Below, one piece after another: positions 53,109 to 63,425 of a stretch of 64,000 nt of DNA. The translations under genes were made by a program, and so were the position numbers. The stretch is taken from positions 248,001 through 312,000 of the forward strand of contig NZ_VXCP01000002.1 in NCBI RefSeq assembly GCF_011355085.1, written 5' to 3'. Source of the DNA: Pseudomonas akapageensis. GTDB taxonomy: Bacteria > Pseudomonadota > Gammaproteobacteria > Pseudomonadales > Pseudomonadaceae. The notes beneath the pieces are model-generated. The model did not search any database. It was not told the origin of the DNA and saw nothing but the letters and a program-made list of their open reading frames with translations. How positions within the stretch are numbered: the first letter of the stretch is position 1; each line of letters opens with the position of its first letter.

Positions 53109-54013
53109 GTGTGGCGTTGCTGAGTGTCGCCGGAGTGGCGCTGGATGCGTTGCTGGGCGAGCCCAGGCGCAGACATCCGCTGGTGGCTTTCGGGCGCCTG
53201 GCCGATCGTCTCGAGCAGCGCTTCAATGGCGGTGGCCGGGGCTGGCGCAGCCACGGCGTAACGGCCTGGTTTCTCGCGGTGATCCCGCTGACACTGCTGG
53301 CGACGCTGCTGTCGTGGCTGCCCTATATCGGCTGGATCGTCGAGATTCTGGCCCTGTATTGCGCCCTTGGCCTGCGCAGTCTGGGCGAGCACATCACGCC
53401 GGTGGCCGAGGCGCTGCGCCGTGACGATCTGGACGAGGCGCGCCTGCGTGTGGGGTATCTGGTCAGTCGCGAAACCGCTGAGCTCGACGGCACCGCCGTG
53501 GCGCGGGCCGCCACCGAGTCGGTGCTGGAAAACGGCAGCGATGCGGTATTTGCCGCCTTGTTCTGGTTCGTCGTGGCCGGCGCCCCGGGTGTCGTGCTCT
53601 ATCGCCTGAGCAACACCCTGGATGCGATGTGGGGCTATCGTAACGAAAGGTTCGAGCGCTTCGGTTGGGCCGCTGCGCGTATCGACGATGTGCTCAACTA
53701 TATTCCGGCACGGCTGGTGGCCCTGACCTACGCGCTACTGGGTAAAACCCGGCTGGCGCTCAAGTGCTGGCGAACCCAGGCGCCGGCCTGGGATAGTCCC
53801 AACGCCGGTCCCGTAATGGCCTCCGGTGCCGGAGCGCTGGGCGTGCAGCTGGGCGGTGCGGCGACTTATCACGGCGAGCTGCATGAGCGCGCGCAGCTGG
53901 GCGAAGGCCCGGCGGCCGATGCCGGCGCCATCGAGCGTGGCTGGCGTCTGGTCCGCCATGGCGTCTGGTTGTGGCTGCTGGTCCTGTGCCTGGGGGCTGA
54001 GTTCTATGCTTGA
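53105..54013 (+). CDS. cobD: Adenosylcobinamide-phosphate synthase CobD
   Basis: A 302-residue inner-membrane protein (CbiB/CobD) joining aminopropanol phosphate to cobyric acid. Early [19 protein letters not shown] and later [17 protein letters not shown] and [11 protein letters not shown] are family signatures. About four to five helices. Start ATG 53105 within the bluB stop; the earlier ATG at 53090 lies inside bluB and is unlikely. Confidence 0.94.
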   Translation: MSVALLSVAGVALDALLGEPRRRHPLVAFGRLADRLEQRFNGGGRGWRSHGVTAWFLAVIPLTLLATLLSWLPYIGWIVEILALYCALGLRSLGEHITPVAEALRRDDLDEARLRVGYLVSRETAELDGTAVARAATESVLENGSDAVFAALFWFVVAGAPGVVLYRLSNTLDAMWGYRNERFERFGWAAARIDDVLNYIPARLVALTYALLGKTRLALKCWRTQAPAWDSPNAGPVMASGAGALGVQLGGAATYHGELHERAQLGEGPAADAGAIERGWRLVRHGVWLWLLVLCLGAEFYA

Positions 54014-54998
54014 ACACGGTGGTCGCCTGCAGCGTGCTGCCCAACAGTACGGCATAGCGGTGGAGCAATGGCTGGACCTGTCCAGCGGCCTCGCACCCTG
54101 GCCCTGGGATATCCCGGCCATTCCCGTGCGTGCCTGGGCGCGCTTGCCGGAAACCGACGACGGGCTGGAAGCCGCCGCCTGTGCCTACTATGGCACCCGC
54201 CAGGTCTTGCCGGTGCCGGGTTCGCAGGCAGCGATTCAAGCGCTGCCGCGTTTGCGTCGCAGCGGCAAGATCGGGGTGCTCTCGCCCTGTTATGCCGAGC
54301 ACGCCGAAGCCTGGCGCCGCAGCGGACATGTGGTGCGCGAGATCACTGAGTCAGAAGTGGATTTCTTTCTCGACAGCCTCGATGTGCTGGTGGTGGTCAA
54401 TCCCAACAACCCGACCGGGCGCCTGTTGCCGCCCGAGCGCCTGCTCGAGTGGCATGGGCGCCTTGCTCAGCGCGGCGGCTGGCTGGTGGTCGACGAAGCC
54501 TTTATGGACAACACCCCCGAGTCGAGCCTGGCGGCTCGTACCGAACGAATCGGTTTGATCGTATTGCGCTCGTTCGGCAAGTTCTTCGGCCTGGCCGGCG
54601 TGCGGCTCGGCTTTGTTCTGGCCGACAGCAAACTCTTGCGCCTGCTGGCCGAACAGATCGGTCCGTGGGCCGTCAGCGGTCCGACACGAGTCCTGGGAAC
54701 GGCTTGCCTGCTCGACACACAAGGCCATCAACAACAGATTCTGCGAAGCGCCCAGGCCAGCGAGCGCCTGGCACGCTTGCTCCGGCGTTTCGGCTTCGCT
54801 CCGCAGGGTGGTTGCGCGTTGTTCCAGTGGCTGGTGACCGATCAGGCTGCACAGCTGCACGACTTCATGGCCCGGCGCGGGATATTGCTGCGTTTGTTTG
54901 TGCCAACCTGCAGCCTGCGCTTCGGCCTGCCAGCCGAGGAAGCCGATTGGCAGCGCCTCGAGCAGGCTTTCAACGATTATCTCAAGGAAATTTCATGA
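54006..54998 (+). CDS. cobC: Threonine-phosphate decarboxylase (CobC, = CobD of Salmonella)
   Basis: A 330-residue PLP class I aminotransferase-fold enzyme giving (R)-1-amino-2-propanol phosphate. The N terminus [15 protein letters not shown] and [10 protein letters not shown] are typical; PLP contacts are NPNNPTGR and the Schiff-base Lys in [16 protein letters not shown] (near residue 195). ATG 54006 overlaps the cobD stop; stop overlaps the cobQ start. Confidence 0.94.
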   Translation: MLEHGGRLQRAAQQYGIAVEQWLDLSSGLAPWPWDIPAIPVRAWARLPETDDGLEAAACAYYGTRQVLPVPGSQAAIQALPRLRRSGKIGVLSPCYAEHAEAWRRSGHVVREITESEVDFFLDSLDVLVVVNPNNPTGRLLPPERLLEWHGRLAQRGGWLVVDEAFMDNTPESSLAARTERIGLIVLRSFGKFFGLAGVRLGFVLADSKLLRLLAEQIGPWAVSGPTRVLGTACLLDTQGHQQQILRSAQASERLARLLRRFGFAPQGGCALFQWLVTDQAAQLHDFMARRGILLRLFVPTCSLRFGLPAEEADWQRLEQAFNDYLKEIS

Positions 54999-56461
54999 CC
55001 ACCCTGATGGTGCAAGGCACCACCTCGGATGCCGGCAAGAGTACGCTGGTGACGGCGCTGTGCCGCTGGTTGACGCGGCAGGGCGTGCGCGTGGTGCCGT
55101 TCAAGCCGCAGAACATGGCGCTCAACAGCGCGGTGACCGCAGACGGCGGCGAGATCGGCCGCGCCCAGGCGGTCCAGGCCCAGGCTGCGGGCCTCGAGCC
55201 GCATACGGACATGAACCCGGTCCTGCTCAAGCCCAACAGCGACACCGGTGCTCAGGTCATCATCCATGGCCGCGCGGTCACCAGCATGAATGCGGTGGCC
55301 TATCACGACTACAAGGCCATCGCGATGCAGGCCGTATTGGCTTCGCATCAGCGCCTGAACGCCGAGTACCCGGTGGTGATGGTCGAAGGCGCCGGTTCAC
55401 CGGCAGAAATCAATTTGCGCGCCGGCGATATCGCCAACATGGGCTTTGCCGAAGCGGTGGACTGCCCCGTGTTGCTGATCGCCGACATCAATCGCGGCGG
55501 GGTGTTCGCCCATCTGGTCGGCACCCTGGAGTTGCTCTCGCCCAGCGAGCAGGCGCGGGTCAAAGGCTTTGTCATCAATCGCTTTCGCGGCGATATCGCC
55601 CTGCTGCAGCCGGGCCTGGACTGGTTGGAAGAACGCACCGGCAAGCCTGTGATCGGCGTGCTGCCGTACGTGCTCGACTTGCATCTGGAGGCCGAGGACG
55701 GGATTGATCAGCGTCAATCCGACAAGGCTGCGCAAGTGCTCAAGGTGGTCGTGCCGGTACTGCCACGGATCAGCAATCACACCGACTTCGATCCCTTGCG
55801 CCTGCACCCGCAGGTCGACTTGCAGTTCATCGGCCCGGGCCAGAGCATTCCACCGGCCGATCTGATCATCCTGCCCGGCTCCAAGAGCGTGCGCAGCGAC
55901 CTGGCCTACCTGCGCAGCCAAGGCTGGGACGCCGCCATCACCCGTCACCTGCGTTATGGCGGCAAACTGCTGGGCATTTGTGGAGGCCTGCAGATGCTTG
56001 GCCAACAGCTGGATGACCCGCTGGGCCTTGAAGGCGCTGCCGGTTCCAGCCCGGGCCTGGGCCTGCTGGACTTCGCTACCACGCTCGAGGCCGAGAAGCA
56101 GCTGCGCAACGTGCGTGGTCGGCTGGTGCTCGAGGATGCAGAGGTCAGCGGCTATGAGATTCATGCCGGCGTGACCCGTGGCGCGGCCCTGGAGCGTGCT
56201 GCCGTGCGGCTCGACGATGGCCGTTGCGACGGCGCCATGAGTGAAGACGGGCAGATTCTCGGCACCTACCTGCACGGTCTGTTCGAGTCGGGCCCTTCCT
56301 GCAGTGCCTTGCTGCGCTGGGCGGGGCTGAAAGAGGTAGAGGAAGTCGACTACCACGCCTTGCGCGAACTGGATATCGAGCGCCTGGCCGACCTGGTCGA
56401 GGAGCATCTGGATACGGGCTACCTGCGCCAACTGTGCGGGCTGCAACAGGACACCCACTGA
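54995..56461 (+). CDS. cobQ: Cobyric acid synthase
   Basis: A 488-residue amidotransferase forming cobyric acid from adenosylcobyrinic a,c-diamide. P-loop [17 protein letters not shown] near residue 7. The glutaminase Cys is in [10 protein letters not shown] near 332, and the last catalytic His is in [13 protein letters not shown] 54995 overlaps cobC. The open frame upstream in this phase is a shadow of cobC. Confidence 0.95.
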   Translation: MTTLMVQGTTSDAGKSTLVTALCRWLTRQGVRVVPFKPQNMALNSAVTADGGEIGRAQAVQAQAAGLEPHTDMNPVLLKPNSDTGAQVIIHGRAVTSMNAVAYHDYKAIAMQAVLASHQRLNAEYPVVMVEGAGSPAEINLRAGDIANMGFAEAVDCPVLLIADINRGGVFAHLVGTLELLSPSEQARVKGFVINRFRGDIALLQPGLDWLEERTGKPVIGVLPYVLDLHLEAEDGIDQRQSDKAAQVLKVVVPVLPRISNHTDFDPLRLHPQVDLQFIGPGQSIPPADLIILPGSKSVRSDLAYLRSQGWDAAITRHLRYGGKLLGICGGLQMLGQQLDDPLGLEGAAGSSPGLGLLDFATTLEAEKQLRNVRGRLVLEDAEVSGYEIHAGVTRGAALERAAVRLDDGRCDGAMSEDGQILGTYLHGLFESGPSCSALLRWAGLKEVEEVDYHALRELDIERLADLVEEHLDTGYLRQLCGLQQDTH

Positions 56462-56462
56462 C

Positions 56463-56984
56463 ATGCTGCAACTGATACTCGGCGGCGCCCGTTCGGGCAA
56501 AAGCCGCCTGGCCGAGAAGCTGGCCAGCGAAAGCGCACTGGCCGTGACCTACATCGCTACCAGCGAACCACTGGACGGGGAGATGAGTGCGCGGGTGCAG
56601 ATGCATCGTGAGCGCCGTCCGTCGCACTGGGCGCTGGTCGAAGAACCGCTGGCACTGGCGCGGGTATTGCGCGAAAACGCCAGCGCCGAACGCTGCCTGC
56701 TGGTCGATTGCCTGACGTTGTGGATGACCAACCTGTTGCTGCAGGACGATCCCCAGCGCCTCGCTGATGAGCGCCAGGCGCTGCTCGACTGCCTGGATGA
56801 ACTGCCCGGCGAAATCATTCTGGTCAGCAACGAAACCGGCATGGGCGTGGTGCCATTGGGTGAACTGACCCGGCGCTTCGTCGATGAATCCGGCTGGCTG
56901 CACCAGGCCATCGCCGAGCGCTGCCAGCGCGTGGTGCTGACGGTGGCCGGCCTGCCCCTTACCCTCAAAGGACCCGCATTATGA
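56463..56984 (+). CDS. cobP: Adenosylcobinamide kinase / guanylyltransferase
   Basis: A 173-residue bifunctional enzyme (CobP/CobU) that phosphorylates and guanylates adenosylcobinamide. P-loop [15 protein letters not shown] near residue 6; [10 protein letters not shown] and RPSHW follow, with the guanylated His in the HRERRPSHW region. Starts 2 bp after the cobQ stop and overlaps the next by 4 bp. Confidence 0.94.
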   Translation: MLQLILGGARSGKSRLAEKLASESALAVTYIATSEPLDGEMSARVQMHRERRPSHWALVEEPLALARVLRENASAERCLLVDCLTLWMTNLLLQDDPQRLADERQALLDCLDELPGEIILVSNETGMGVVPLGELTRRFVDESGWLHQAIAERCQRVVLTVAGLPLTLKGPAL

Positions 56985-58036
56985 GTCAATCCTGGTGGTT
57001 GGACGCCTGTCGGCCAGTCAATCGCGACGTGCAGCAGCAAGCCCTGGCGCGTCAGCAACAACTGACCAAGCCGGCTGGTTCGCTTGGCCAGCTCGAAGCG
57101 ATCGCGGTGCAACTGGCCGGACTGCAAGAGCGAATCAAGCCCAGCCTGGAGCAAGTGTGGATCGCGATCTTTGCCGGTGACCACGGCGTAGTGGCCGAAG
57201 GCATTTCGGCCTATCCGCAAGCCGTCACCGGGCAAATGCTGCACAACTTCGTCAACGGCGGCGCGGCGATCAGCGTGCTGGCGCGGCAGTTGAATGCGCA
57301 ATTGGAAGTGATCGACCTGGGCACGGCCACGCCGCTCGATGATCTGCCCGGCGTGCGACATGTGCGCATTGGTGCGGGCACCGCCAACTTTGCCCAGACC
57401 CCGGCCATGACCCGGGCCCAGGGGCTGCTCGCCCTGCAGGCCGGGCGCGAGAGTGCACTGCGTGCGGTGGAAGGCGGCGCGCAATTGTTCATTGGCGGTG
57501 AAATGGGCATCGGCAACACCACGGCGGCGAGTGCGCTGGCCTGTGCCTTGCTCGATTGCCCGGTGGCGGATCTGGCCGGCCCCGGTACTGGCCTCGATGC
57601 GGCTGGTGTCAGCCACAAGGCCCAGGTGATTCAGCGCGCGCTGCAGACCCATGCGGCCTTGCCCGACGACCCCTTGTCGCGTCTGTTCTGTTTCGGTGGG
57701 TTCGAAATCGCCGCCCTGGTCGGTGCTTATCTGACTTGCGCCCAGGCTGGCGTGGCGGTGCTGGTCGACGGCTTTATCTGCAGCGTCGCGGCGCTGGTTG
57801 CGGTGCGTCTGAACCCCGAGTGCCGGCAATGGCTGCTGTTCGGCCACCGCGGTGCCGAGCCCGGTCATCGGCACATCCTGCAAAGGCTCGAGGCCCAACC
57901 CCTGCTCGATCTCGGCCTGCGCCTGGGCGAGGGCAGCGGTGCCGCGCTGGCAGTGCCCTTGTTGCGCCTGGCCTGCGACCTGCACGGACAGATGGCGACC
58001 TTCGCCGAGGCGGCCGTCGCCGACCGCGGGCAATGA
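56981..58036 (+). CDS. cobT: Nicotinate-nucleotide--dimethylbenzimidazole phosphoribosyltransferase
   Basis: A 351-residue enzyme making alpha-ribazole phosphate from DMB and nicotinate mononucleotide. It shows [28 protein letters not shown] and [14 protein letters not shown], all conserved; the catalytic Glu is in the late EPGHRHILQ segment. CobT in Salmonella naming, CobU in P. denitrificans. Overlaps the phosphatase gene by 4 bp. Confidence 0.95.
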   Translation: MSQSWWLDACRPVNRDVQQQALARQQQLTKPAGSLGQLEAIAVQLAGLQERIKPSLEQVWIAIFAGDHGVVAEGISAYPQAVTGQMLHNFVNGGAAISVLARQLNAQLEVIDLGTATPLDDLPGVRHVRIGAGTANFAQTPAMTRAQGLLALQAGRESALRAVEGGAQLFIGGEMGIGNTTAASALACALLDCPVADLAGPGTGLDAAGVSHKAQVIQRALQTHAALPDDPLSRLFCFGGFEIAALVGAYLTCAQAGVAVLVDGFICSVAALVAVRLNPECRQWLLFGHRGAEPGHRHILQRLEAQPLLDLGLRLGEGSGAALAVPLLRLACDLHGQMATFAEAAVADRGQ

Positions 58037-58608
58037 CCCTGCATCTGGACCTGTTGCGCCATGGCGAAACCGAACTCGGCGGCGGCCTGCGCGGCAGCCT
58101 CGACGACGCCCTGACCGCGACCGGCTGGGCGCAGATGCGTGCGGCGGTCGAGCCGGGCGGGCCCTGGGATCGCCTGATCAGCTCGCCGTTGCAGCGCTGT
58201 GCCTTGTTCGCCGAGGAGCTGGCCGAGCGGATGGCACTGCCGCTGGCGTTGGACGAGGGCCTGCAAGAGCTGCACTTCGGTGACTGGGAAGGCCGTAGCG
58301 CCGCTGACCTGATGCTCACCGACGAACGCGGCCTGGGCCTGTTCTGGGCCGATCCGTACAGCTTCACACCGCCCCGAGGCGAGCCGGTGGCCGAATTTTC
58401 CGAGCGGGTGCTGGCGGCGGTCGAGCGCTTGCGGCAGGCCCATGCCGGCGAGCGCATATTGCTGATCAGCCATGGCGGGGTCATGCGCCTGCTGCTGGCC
58501 CGGGCACGTGGTCTGCCACGCGAGCAATTGCTGCAGGTCGAAGTTGGCCACGGCAGCCTGTTCCACCTCGGTGTCGATGAGCATGGCCGCTTGAGCGAGC
58601 GCCGCTGA
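58033..58608 (+). CDS. Alpha-ribazole phosphatase (histidine phosphatase family)
   Basis: A 191-residue enzyme that should dephosphorylate alpha-ribazole phosphate. The catalytic LLRHGETEL lies near residue 8 and the second His in [12 protein letters not shown] near 137. This is the CobC role of Salmonella. Start ATG 58033 within the cobT stop. cobS begins 2 bp after its stop. Confidence 0.9.
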   Translation: MTLHLDLLRHGETELGGGLRGSLDDALTATGWAQMRAAVEPGGPWDRLISSPLQRCALFAEELAERMALPLALDEGLQELHFGDWEGRSAADLMLTDERGLGLFWADPYSFTPPRGEPVAEFSERVLAAVERLRQAHAGERILLISHGGVMRLLLARARGLPREQLLQVEVGHGSLFHLGVDEHGRLSERR

Positions 58609-58610
58609 TC

Positions 58611-59342
58611 ATGCTGCCATTCTGGATCGCCCTGCAATTTCTCAGCAGTTTGCCGGTGCGTTTGCCCGGGATGCCCGAGCCTCGGCAAATGGGCCAGTCC
58701 CTGCTCTGGTATCCGTTGGTGGGGCTGCTGTTCGGTGTGCTGTTGTGGGCGTTCGACCATCTGCTCGGCGCTGCGCCGGCGTTGCTGCATGCTGCGCTGC
58801 TGCTCTGCGCCTGGGTCTTGCTCAGCGGTGGGCTGCACCTGGATGGCCTGGCCGACAGTGCCGATGCCTGGCTGGGGGGCTTCGGCGATCGCGAGCGTAC
58901 CCTGGAGATCATGAAGGACCCGCGCAGCGGACCGATTGCCGTGGTCACGCTGGTGCTGGTGCTGTTATTGAAGTTTGCCGCCGTGCTGGCATTGATCGAA
59001 GCCGGGCAGGGCATGGCCTTGATCCTGGCGCCGGTGTTGGGGCGAGCAGCCATGCTTGGATTGTTCCTCAACACACCCTATGTGCGTGTCGGTGGGCTGG
59101 GGCAGGCACTGGCCGAACATCTGCCGCGCCGGCAAGCGCTGTGGGTCTTGCTGGCTGTTGCCGCAGGCAGCATGGCCCTGGCGGGGGGGCAGGGCGTCTG
59201 GGCGCTGGCGACGGCGGGTATAGTGTTTTTCTGGCTCAGGCACCTGATGTTGCGGCGTCTGGGAGGCACCACGGGGGATACCGCCGGGGCTTTGCTGGAG
59301 TTGCTTGAGCTGGCCGTGTTGCTGGTCTGGGCGCTGATTTAG
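58611..59342 (+). CDS. cobS: Adenosylcobinamide-GDP ribazoletransferase
   Basis: A 243-residue inner-membrane CobS/CobV protein performing the last joining step of cobalamin synthesis. The family motif GGLHLDGLADSADAW lies near residue 75, followed by MKDPRSGPIAVV. About six helices. Last gene of the cob operon; no terminator is visible before marR. Confidence 0.94.
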   Translation: MLPFWIALQFLSSLPVRLPGMPEPRQMGQSLLWYPLVGLLFGVLLWAFDHLLGAAPALLHAALLLCAWVLLSGGLHLDGLADSADAWLGGFGDRERTLEIMKDPRSGPIAVVTLVLVLLLKFAAVLALIEAGQGMALILAPVLGRAAMLGLFLNTPYVRVGGLGQALAEHLPRRQALWVLLAVAAGSMALAGGQGVWALATAGIVFFWLRHLMLRRLGGTTGDTAGALLELLELAVLLVWALI

Positions 59343-59360
59343 ACTTGCACTCGGCGAATT

Positions 59361-59376
59361 GCGGGTATATACACGT
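59361..59376. promoter_or_regulatory. MarR operator, imperfect copy before marR
   Basis: GCGGGTATATACACGT shares all but a few bases with the perfect palindrome at 59808 and lies directly upstream of the marR start at 59381. It suggests autoregulation. Confidence 0.65.
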
Positions 59377-59380
59377 AACA

Positions 59381-59785
59381 ATGTTGACGACCGAATGCTT
59401 CTGCACCCATCTACGCCGTGCCGCCCGTGGCGTGACCCGGCACTATGACGACGCGCTCGAACGCTTCGGGATCAACGTTGCGCAGTTTTCCTTGCTGCGC
59501 AACATCCAGCGCCTCGACCAGCCGAGTATTTCCAGCCTGGCCGAAGCGGTCGGCCTGGATCGCAGTACACTGGGACGCAACTTGCGCGTGCTCGAAACCG
59601 CAGGTTTGGTCGAGCTGGCCGAAGGCGAGGATTTGCGTAATCGCCTGGTGCGGGTGACGCCTGAAGGTTGCCAGCGACTGCAGGTGGCCTTGCCGGTCTG
59701 GGAGTCTGCCCAACAGCAGTTGCTGGAAAAAGTCGGTGCCGAGCGGCGCGATGCCTTGTTTGCGACCCTCGAGTTGTTGGAGTAA
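59381..59785 (+). CDS. MarR-family transcriptional regulator
   Basis: A 134-residue winged-helix regulator. ISSLAEAVGLDRSTLGRNL is the recognition helix and LRNRLVRVTPEG the wing. A candidate operator precedes it and the next gene, so it probably represses both itself and the MFS transporter. The start at 59381 leaves 5 bp to the operator; a 12-codon upstream extension would run through the operator and is rejected. Confidence 0.88.
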   Translation: MLTTECFCTHLRRAARGVTRHYDDALERFGINVAQFSLLRNIQRLDQPSISSLAEAVGLDRSTLGRNLRVLETAGLVELAEGEDLRNRLVRVTPEGCQRLQVALPVWESAQQQLLEKVGAERRDALFATLELLE

Positions 59786-59806
59786 GGGCGACATCGATTC
59801 AGTAAA

Positions 59807-59824
59807 TGCGGGTATATACCCGCA
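59807..59824. promoter_or_regulatory. MarR operator, perfect 18-bp palindrome before the MFS gene
   Basis: TGCGGGTATATACCCGCA is fully self-complementary. It sits between marR and the transporter, 30 bp upstream of the transporter ATG. The same core recurs at 59361-59376. Confidence 0.8.
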
Positions 59825-59853
59825 CATCAGCATTGTTCCTGGAGAGAAAAACA

Positions 59854-61056
59854 ATGACATCGGTATGGCGGACCAGCGGTTGGATACTTCTGGGCAGTGC
59901 CTTGATCCTGGCGCTATCGCTGGGCGTGCGGCACGGTTTCGGCCTGTTCCTGGCGCCCATGAGTGCGGAGTTTGGCTGGGGACGTGAAGTGTTCGCCTTT
60001 GCCATCGCCTTGCAGAACCTGATCTGGGGCCTGGCGCAGCCGTTTACCGGTGCCCTGGCCGACCGCTGGGGCGCGGCGCGCGTGGTGGCGATAGGCGGGG
60101 TGCTCTATGCCGTTGGCCTGGTGCTGATGGGGTTGTCCGATTCGGCCTGGTCGCTGTCGCTCAGCGCTGGCCTGTTGATTGGTATCGGTCTGTCTGGCAC
60201 TTCCTTCTCGGTAATCCTGGGTGTGGTCGGGCGCGCCGTGCCGGCCGAGAAGCGCAGCATGGCCATGGGTATCGCCAGCGCCGCCGGTTCCTTCGGTCAA
60301 TTCGCCATGCTGCCCGGCACCCTCGGGCTGATCGGCTGGCTGGGCTGGTCGGCGGCACTGTTGGCCCTGGGCTTGCTGGTGGCGCTGATTGTGCCTTTGG
60401 TGGGTTTTTTGAAGGATCGGCCGCTGCCATCCCTGGGGCATGAACAAACCCTGCGCGAGGCGCTCAAGGAAGCCTGCTCGCATTCAGGCTTCTGGCTGCT
60501 GTCGCTGGGCTTTTTCGTCTGCGGGTTCCAGGTCGTGTTCATCGGCGTGCACTTGCCTTCGTACCTGGTCGATCAACATCTGCCGGCCAAGGTGGGTACC
60601 ACGGTGCTGGCGCTGGTGGGCCTGTTCAATATCTTCGGCACCTACATTGCCGGTTGGCTGGGCGGGCGCATGTCCAAGCCACGGCTGCTGACGGCGCTCT
60701 ATCTGATTCGGGCGGTGGTCATCGTGACATTCATCAGCGTGCCGCTGTCGGTGACCAGTGCCTACCTGTTCGGTGTCGCCATGGGGCTGCTCTGGCTGTC
60801 GACCGTGCCGCTGACCAATGGCACCGTGGCCACCCTGTTCGGGGTCAGAAATCTCTCTATGCTGGGAGGCATCGTGTTTCTGTTCCACCAACTGGGTGCA
60901 TTTCTCGGCGGCTGGCTGGGAGGTGTGGTTTACGATCAAACCGGGAGCTATGACTTGGTCTGGCAGATCTCCATCGCGCTCAGCCTGATCGCGGCCGCCC
61001 TGAACTGGCCGGTGCGCGAGCGTCCTGTGGCGCGGCTGCAGGTGCAACCGGCATGA
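59854..61056 (+). CDS. MFS transporter
   Basis: A 400-residue inner-membrane carrier with about 12 helices. The DRWGAARV loop between helices 2 and 3 fits the MFS A motif. The N-terminal GLFLAPMSAEFGWGRE is typical of the OFA/oxalate-formate-like MFS subgroup. Substrate unknown. GGAGAG precedes the ATG at 59854. Likely controlled by MarR. Confidence 0.9.
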   Translation: MTSVWRTSGWILLGSALILALSLGVRHGFGLFLAPMSAEFGWGREVFAFAIALQNLIWGLAQPFTGALADRWGAARVVAIGGVLYAVGLVLMGLSDSAWSLSLSAGLLIGIGLSGTSFSVILGVVGRAVPAEKRSMAMGIASAAGSFGQFAMLPGTLGLIGWLGWSAALLALGLLVALIVPLVGFLKDRPLPSLGHEQTLREALKEACSHSGFWLLSLGFFVCGFQVVFIGVHLPSYLVDQHLPAKVGTTVLALVGLFNIFGTYIAGWLGGRMSKPRLLTALYLIRAVVIVTFISVPLSVTSAYLFGVAMGLLWLSTVPLTNGTVATLFGVRNLSMLGGIVFLFHQLGAFLGGWLGGVVYDQTGSYDLVWQISIALSLIAAALNWPVRERPVARLQVQPA

Positions 61057-61175
61057 ACAGCGCCCGGCTCTGGCTGGGCGGCCTGTTGCTGGGCGGCTTG
61101 CTGCTGGCGCTGATCTGGTGGGGCTGGCAGCGCGGCGGCCTGGCGCTCATGCAATTGGGCATGGGTGCTTGCTAG
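61053..61175 (+). CDS. Short membrane protein coupled to the MFS gene
   Basis: A 40-codon frame starting in the MFS stop (ATGA at 61053-61056) and ending with TAG. The product has a single hydrophobic helix (LWLGGLLLGGLLLALIWW), then a short polar tail ending GMGAC. The overlap pattern is the same as between cob genes, which supports translation. It is too short for ordinary gene callers and has no known function. Confidence 0.55.
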   Translation: MNSARLWLGGLLLGGLLLALIWWGWQRGGLALMQLGMGAC

Positions 61176-61229
61176 CTGGCGCAAAGGGCGAGTAAGTTCC
61201 TTGCTATCAAATGGATCCGGGAGAAGACC

Positions 61230-61775
61230 ATGCGCCGTTTAGCCCTTTCACTGTTCTTGCTGGTAACTGCGCTGCCAGCGCTGGCCGATGGCTGCCCCGA
61301 GGTGTTGCAAGGGACTCTGCCAATGCTGCGCGACAAGTCGCAGATTGACCTGTGTGAACGCTTCGCCGGTAAGCCGCTGGTGGTGGTCAATACCGCCAGT
61401 TACTGCGGTTTTGCACCACAGTTCGATGGGCTCGAAGCCTTGTACAAGAACTACAAGGAGCAGGGCCTGGAGATGCTTGGGGTGCCTTCCAATGACTTCA
61501 AGCAAGAGGCCAGCAACAGCGCCGAGACCGCCAAGGTTTGCTACAAGAACTACGGCGTGACCTTTACCATGACTGAGCCGCAGGTCGTCCGGGGCGACAA
61601 GGCCACGCATCTGTTCAAGGTGCTGGCCGCCCAAAGCAGCTCGCCGAAGTGGAATTTCTACAAGTATGTGGTCGATCGCCAGGGCAAGGTGATCGCCAAC
61701 TTCTCCAGTTTGACCAAGCCGGATGATCCGGACCTGATTGCGGCGATCGAGAAGGCGATAGCTTCCAAGCCCTGA
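61230..61775 (+). CDS. Glutathione peroxidase-like protein, periplasmic
   Basis: A 181-residue thiol peroxidase with signal peptide (residues ~1-19, LPALADG). The peroxidatic Cys is in [12 protein letters not shown] near residue 59; the WNF part of the triad is in KWNFYKYVV near 146. A second Cys in AKVCYKNYG may resolve the disulfide. Glutathione or thioredoxin dependence is not clear. Confidence 0.9.
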   Translation: MRRLALSLFLLVTALPALADGCPEVLQGTLPMLRDKSQIDLCERFAGKPLVVVNTASYCGFAPQFDGLEALYKNYKEQGLEMLGVPSNDFKQEASNSAETAKVCYKNYGVTFTMTEPQVVRGDKATHLFKVLAAQSSSPKWNFYKYVVDRQGKVIANFSSLTKPDDPDLIAAIEKAIASKP

Positions 61776-61801
61776 ACAATGCCGGGACGCCCTCGTTCCC
61801 C

Positions 61802-61913
61802 CTGTGGGAGCGGGCTTACCCGCGATTGGAAGGCGCAGCCTTCCCCTACGATTATGGCTTGAAGCAGCAGGGGGCCGCTACGCAGCCCATCGCGGGCAAG
61901 CCCGCTCCCACAA
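61802..61913. repeat. REP element pair after the peroxidase gene
   Basis: CTGTGGGAGCGGGCTTACC and CGCGATTGG form one arm; GCGGGCAAGCCCGCTCCCACA the other, with about 65 bp between. Confidence 0.85.
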
Positions 61914-61937
61914 TGGTTTTGCGGTGACTGGAAGAAT

Positions 61938-61973
61938 AAAAAAGCCCCGCCTCTTTCCTGGCAGGGCTTTTTC
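61938..61973. terminator. Hairpin terminator, bidirectional
   Basis: AAAGCCCCGCC pairs (one bulge) with GGCAGGGCTTT, with A/T runs on both sides. It can end the fadL transcript (minus) and the peroxidase transcript (plus). Confidence 0.8.
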
Positions 61974-61990
61974 ATGTCGCGTGCGCTGAA

Positions 61991-63271
61991 TCAGAAGCGG
62001 TAGGTAACACCGGCACCCAGACCAATTGCACTGTTTTCATACTTGGCGTTGAACGCGCCTTTGGAAGGGCTGGCATCGTGGACTTCGACGTCTTGTTCCT
62101 TCAGGTAGTTGGCAGCCAGGTCGATGGTCCAGTCGTCGGTTGGGCTATAGCCAGCACCGATGCTGAACACTGTACGGTCGCCGCTCGGGATGCGCGGGGA
62201 GCGGTTGGTGTTGTTGGTCGGCGACTGATCGACCGAGAAGCCGGTACGCAGGACCCATTCCTTGTTCAGCTTGTAGGTTGCACCGATGGCGTGAGCCCAG
62301 GTGTTGTGCCAGTTCTGCTCTTCGGTGATGGTGCCGATCGGGCCGGCGCTGCCGCCGAGGGCTGCAGGTACGCCTTCGTTATTGACGGTGATGTCTTCCA
62401 GGCGGCTCCAGCGCGTCCAGGTGCTGCCCACGTGCAGGGTCAAGGCATCGGTCAGCTCGTGAGTGATCGAGAAATCGACGGACTCAGGTGTCTTGACTTT
62501 CAGCGATGCATCGAACTCGCTACCGCTTGCCGCACCGAAGGAGCCGACACCGGTGATCTTGGTGGTGCCTTCGAGCTTGTAGTCGACCATGGAGTGGTAG
62601 GTCAGGCCGACGCGCGTCTTGTCGGTTGCCTGGACCAGCACGCCGATGTTGTAGCCAACGGCGGTGTCGTCACCCTCGACGTTCACTTTGCCGTCGTTGC
62701 GGCCTGGGGTAATGCGGCTCAGGGTCGCGGATTGCAGGTTGCCATCGATGCGGTTGATGGTCGGGCCGAAGCCGACAGAAACCTTGTCGTTGAAGGCGTA
62801 GCTGATGGTCGGTTGAATGGTCACGACCTGCACGGTGCTCTTGCTGCCGAAATAGCGACCGGCAAAGCTGTTTTCGTAGTCGGTCATCAGGCCGAACGGG
62901 GCATAGATACCGATACCGAAGGCCCAATGCTCGTCGATTGGCTTGACGTAGTAGCCCATGGGCACGCCGACGAACGGAACCATATCGCCATTGGTGGTGC
63001 CACCGGGAACGTTCGGGCCATCCAGGCTGATATCGGAGCTGGCGATGATGGCGGCAGCGCCTACGGTCACTTCGTCGCGCTTGAGGCGCGACATGCCGGC
63101 GGGGTTGCCAAACACGGTGCTGGCATCATCGGCAGTCGAAGAACGACCAGCAAAACCGGTGCCCATGCCACTGATGCTTTGTTCGTTGAGGGCAAAGCCA
63201 CTGGCGAAGAGTTGAGTGGACGCCACGGCGACAGCGAGGCCGAGGGTGGTTTTGAGTATTACTTTTTTCAT
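61991..63271 (-). CDS. OmpP1/FadL-family outer-membrane transporter
   Basis: A 426-residue outer-membrane barrel for hydrophobic substrates, likely long-chain fatty acids. Signal peptide residues 1-23; the mature N terminus SGFALNEQSISGMGTGFAG and the NPAGM hatch region are FadL hallmarks; the protein ends in Tyr-Arg-Phe (VTYRF). A divergent small gene lies upstream. Confidence 0.92.
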   Translation of the reverse strand: MKKVILKTTLGLAVAVASTQLFASGFALNEQSISGMGTGFAGRSSTADDASTVFGNPAGMSRLKRDEVTVGAAAIIASSDISLDGPNVPGGTTNGDMVPFVGVPMGYYVKPIDEHWAFGIGIYAPFGLMTDYENSFAGRYFGSKSTVQVVTIQPTISYAFNDKVSVGFGPTINRIDGNLQSATLSRITPGRNDGKVNVEGDDTAVGYNIGVLVQATDKTRVGLTYHSMVDYKLEGTTKITGVGSFGAASGSEFDASLKVKTPESVDFSITHELTDALTLHVGSTWTRWSRLEDITVNNEGVPAALGGSAGPIGTITEEQNWHNTWAHAIGATYKLNKEWVLRTGFSVDQSPTNNTNRSPRIPSGDRTVFSIGAGYSPTDDWTIDLAANYLKEQDVEVHDASPSKGAFNAKYENSAIGLGAGVTYRF

Positions 63272-63425
63272 TATTAGAACTCGTTGATGATCACCGGAGC
63301 GAAAATTACCAACATTTTGCCCGCAGCGCTATAGGCTGTATCGCAGAAGATAGAGCGGTTTTGTAGGACAATCCGACCAAATTTTTGAGTCTTTGGCGAA
63401 CTGATGGGAGGATTCAGGTAAAGGG

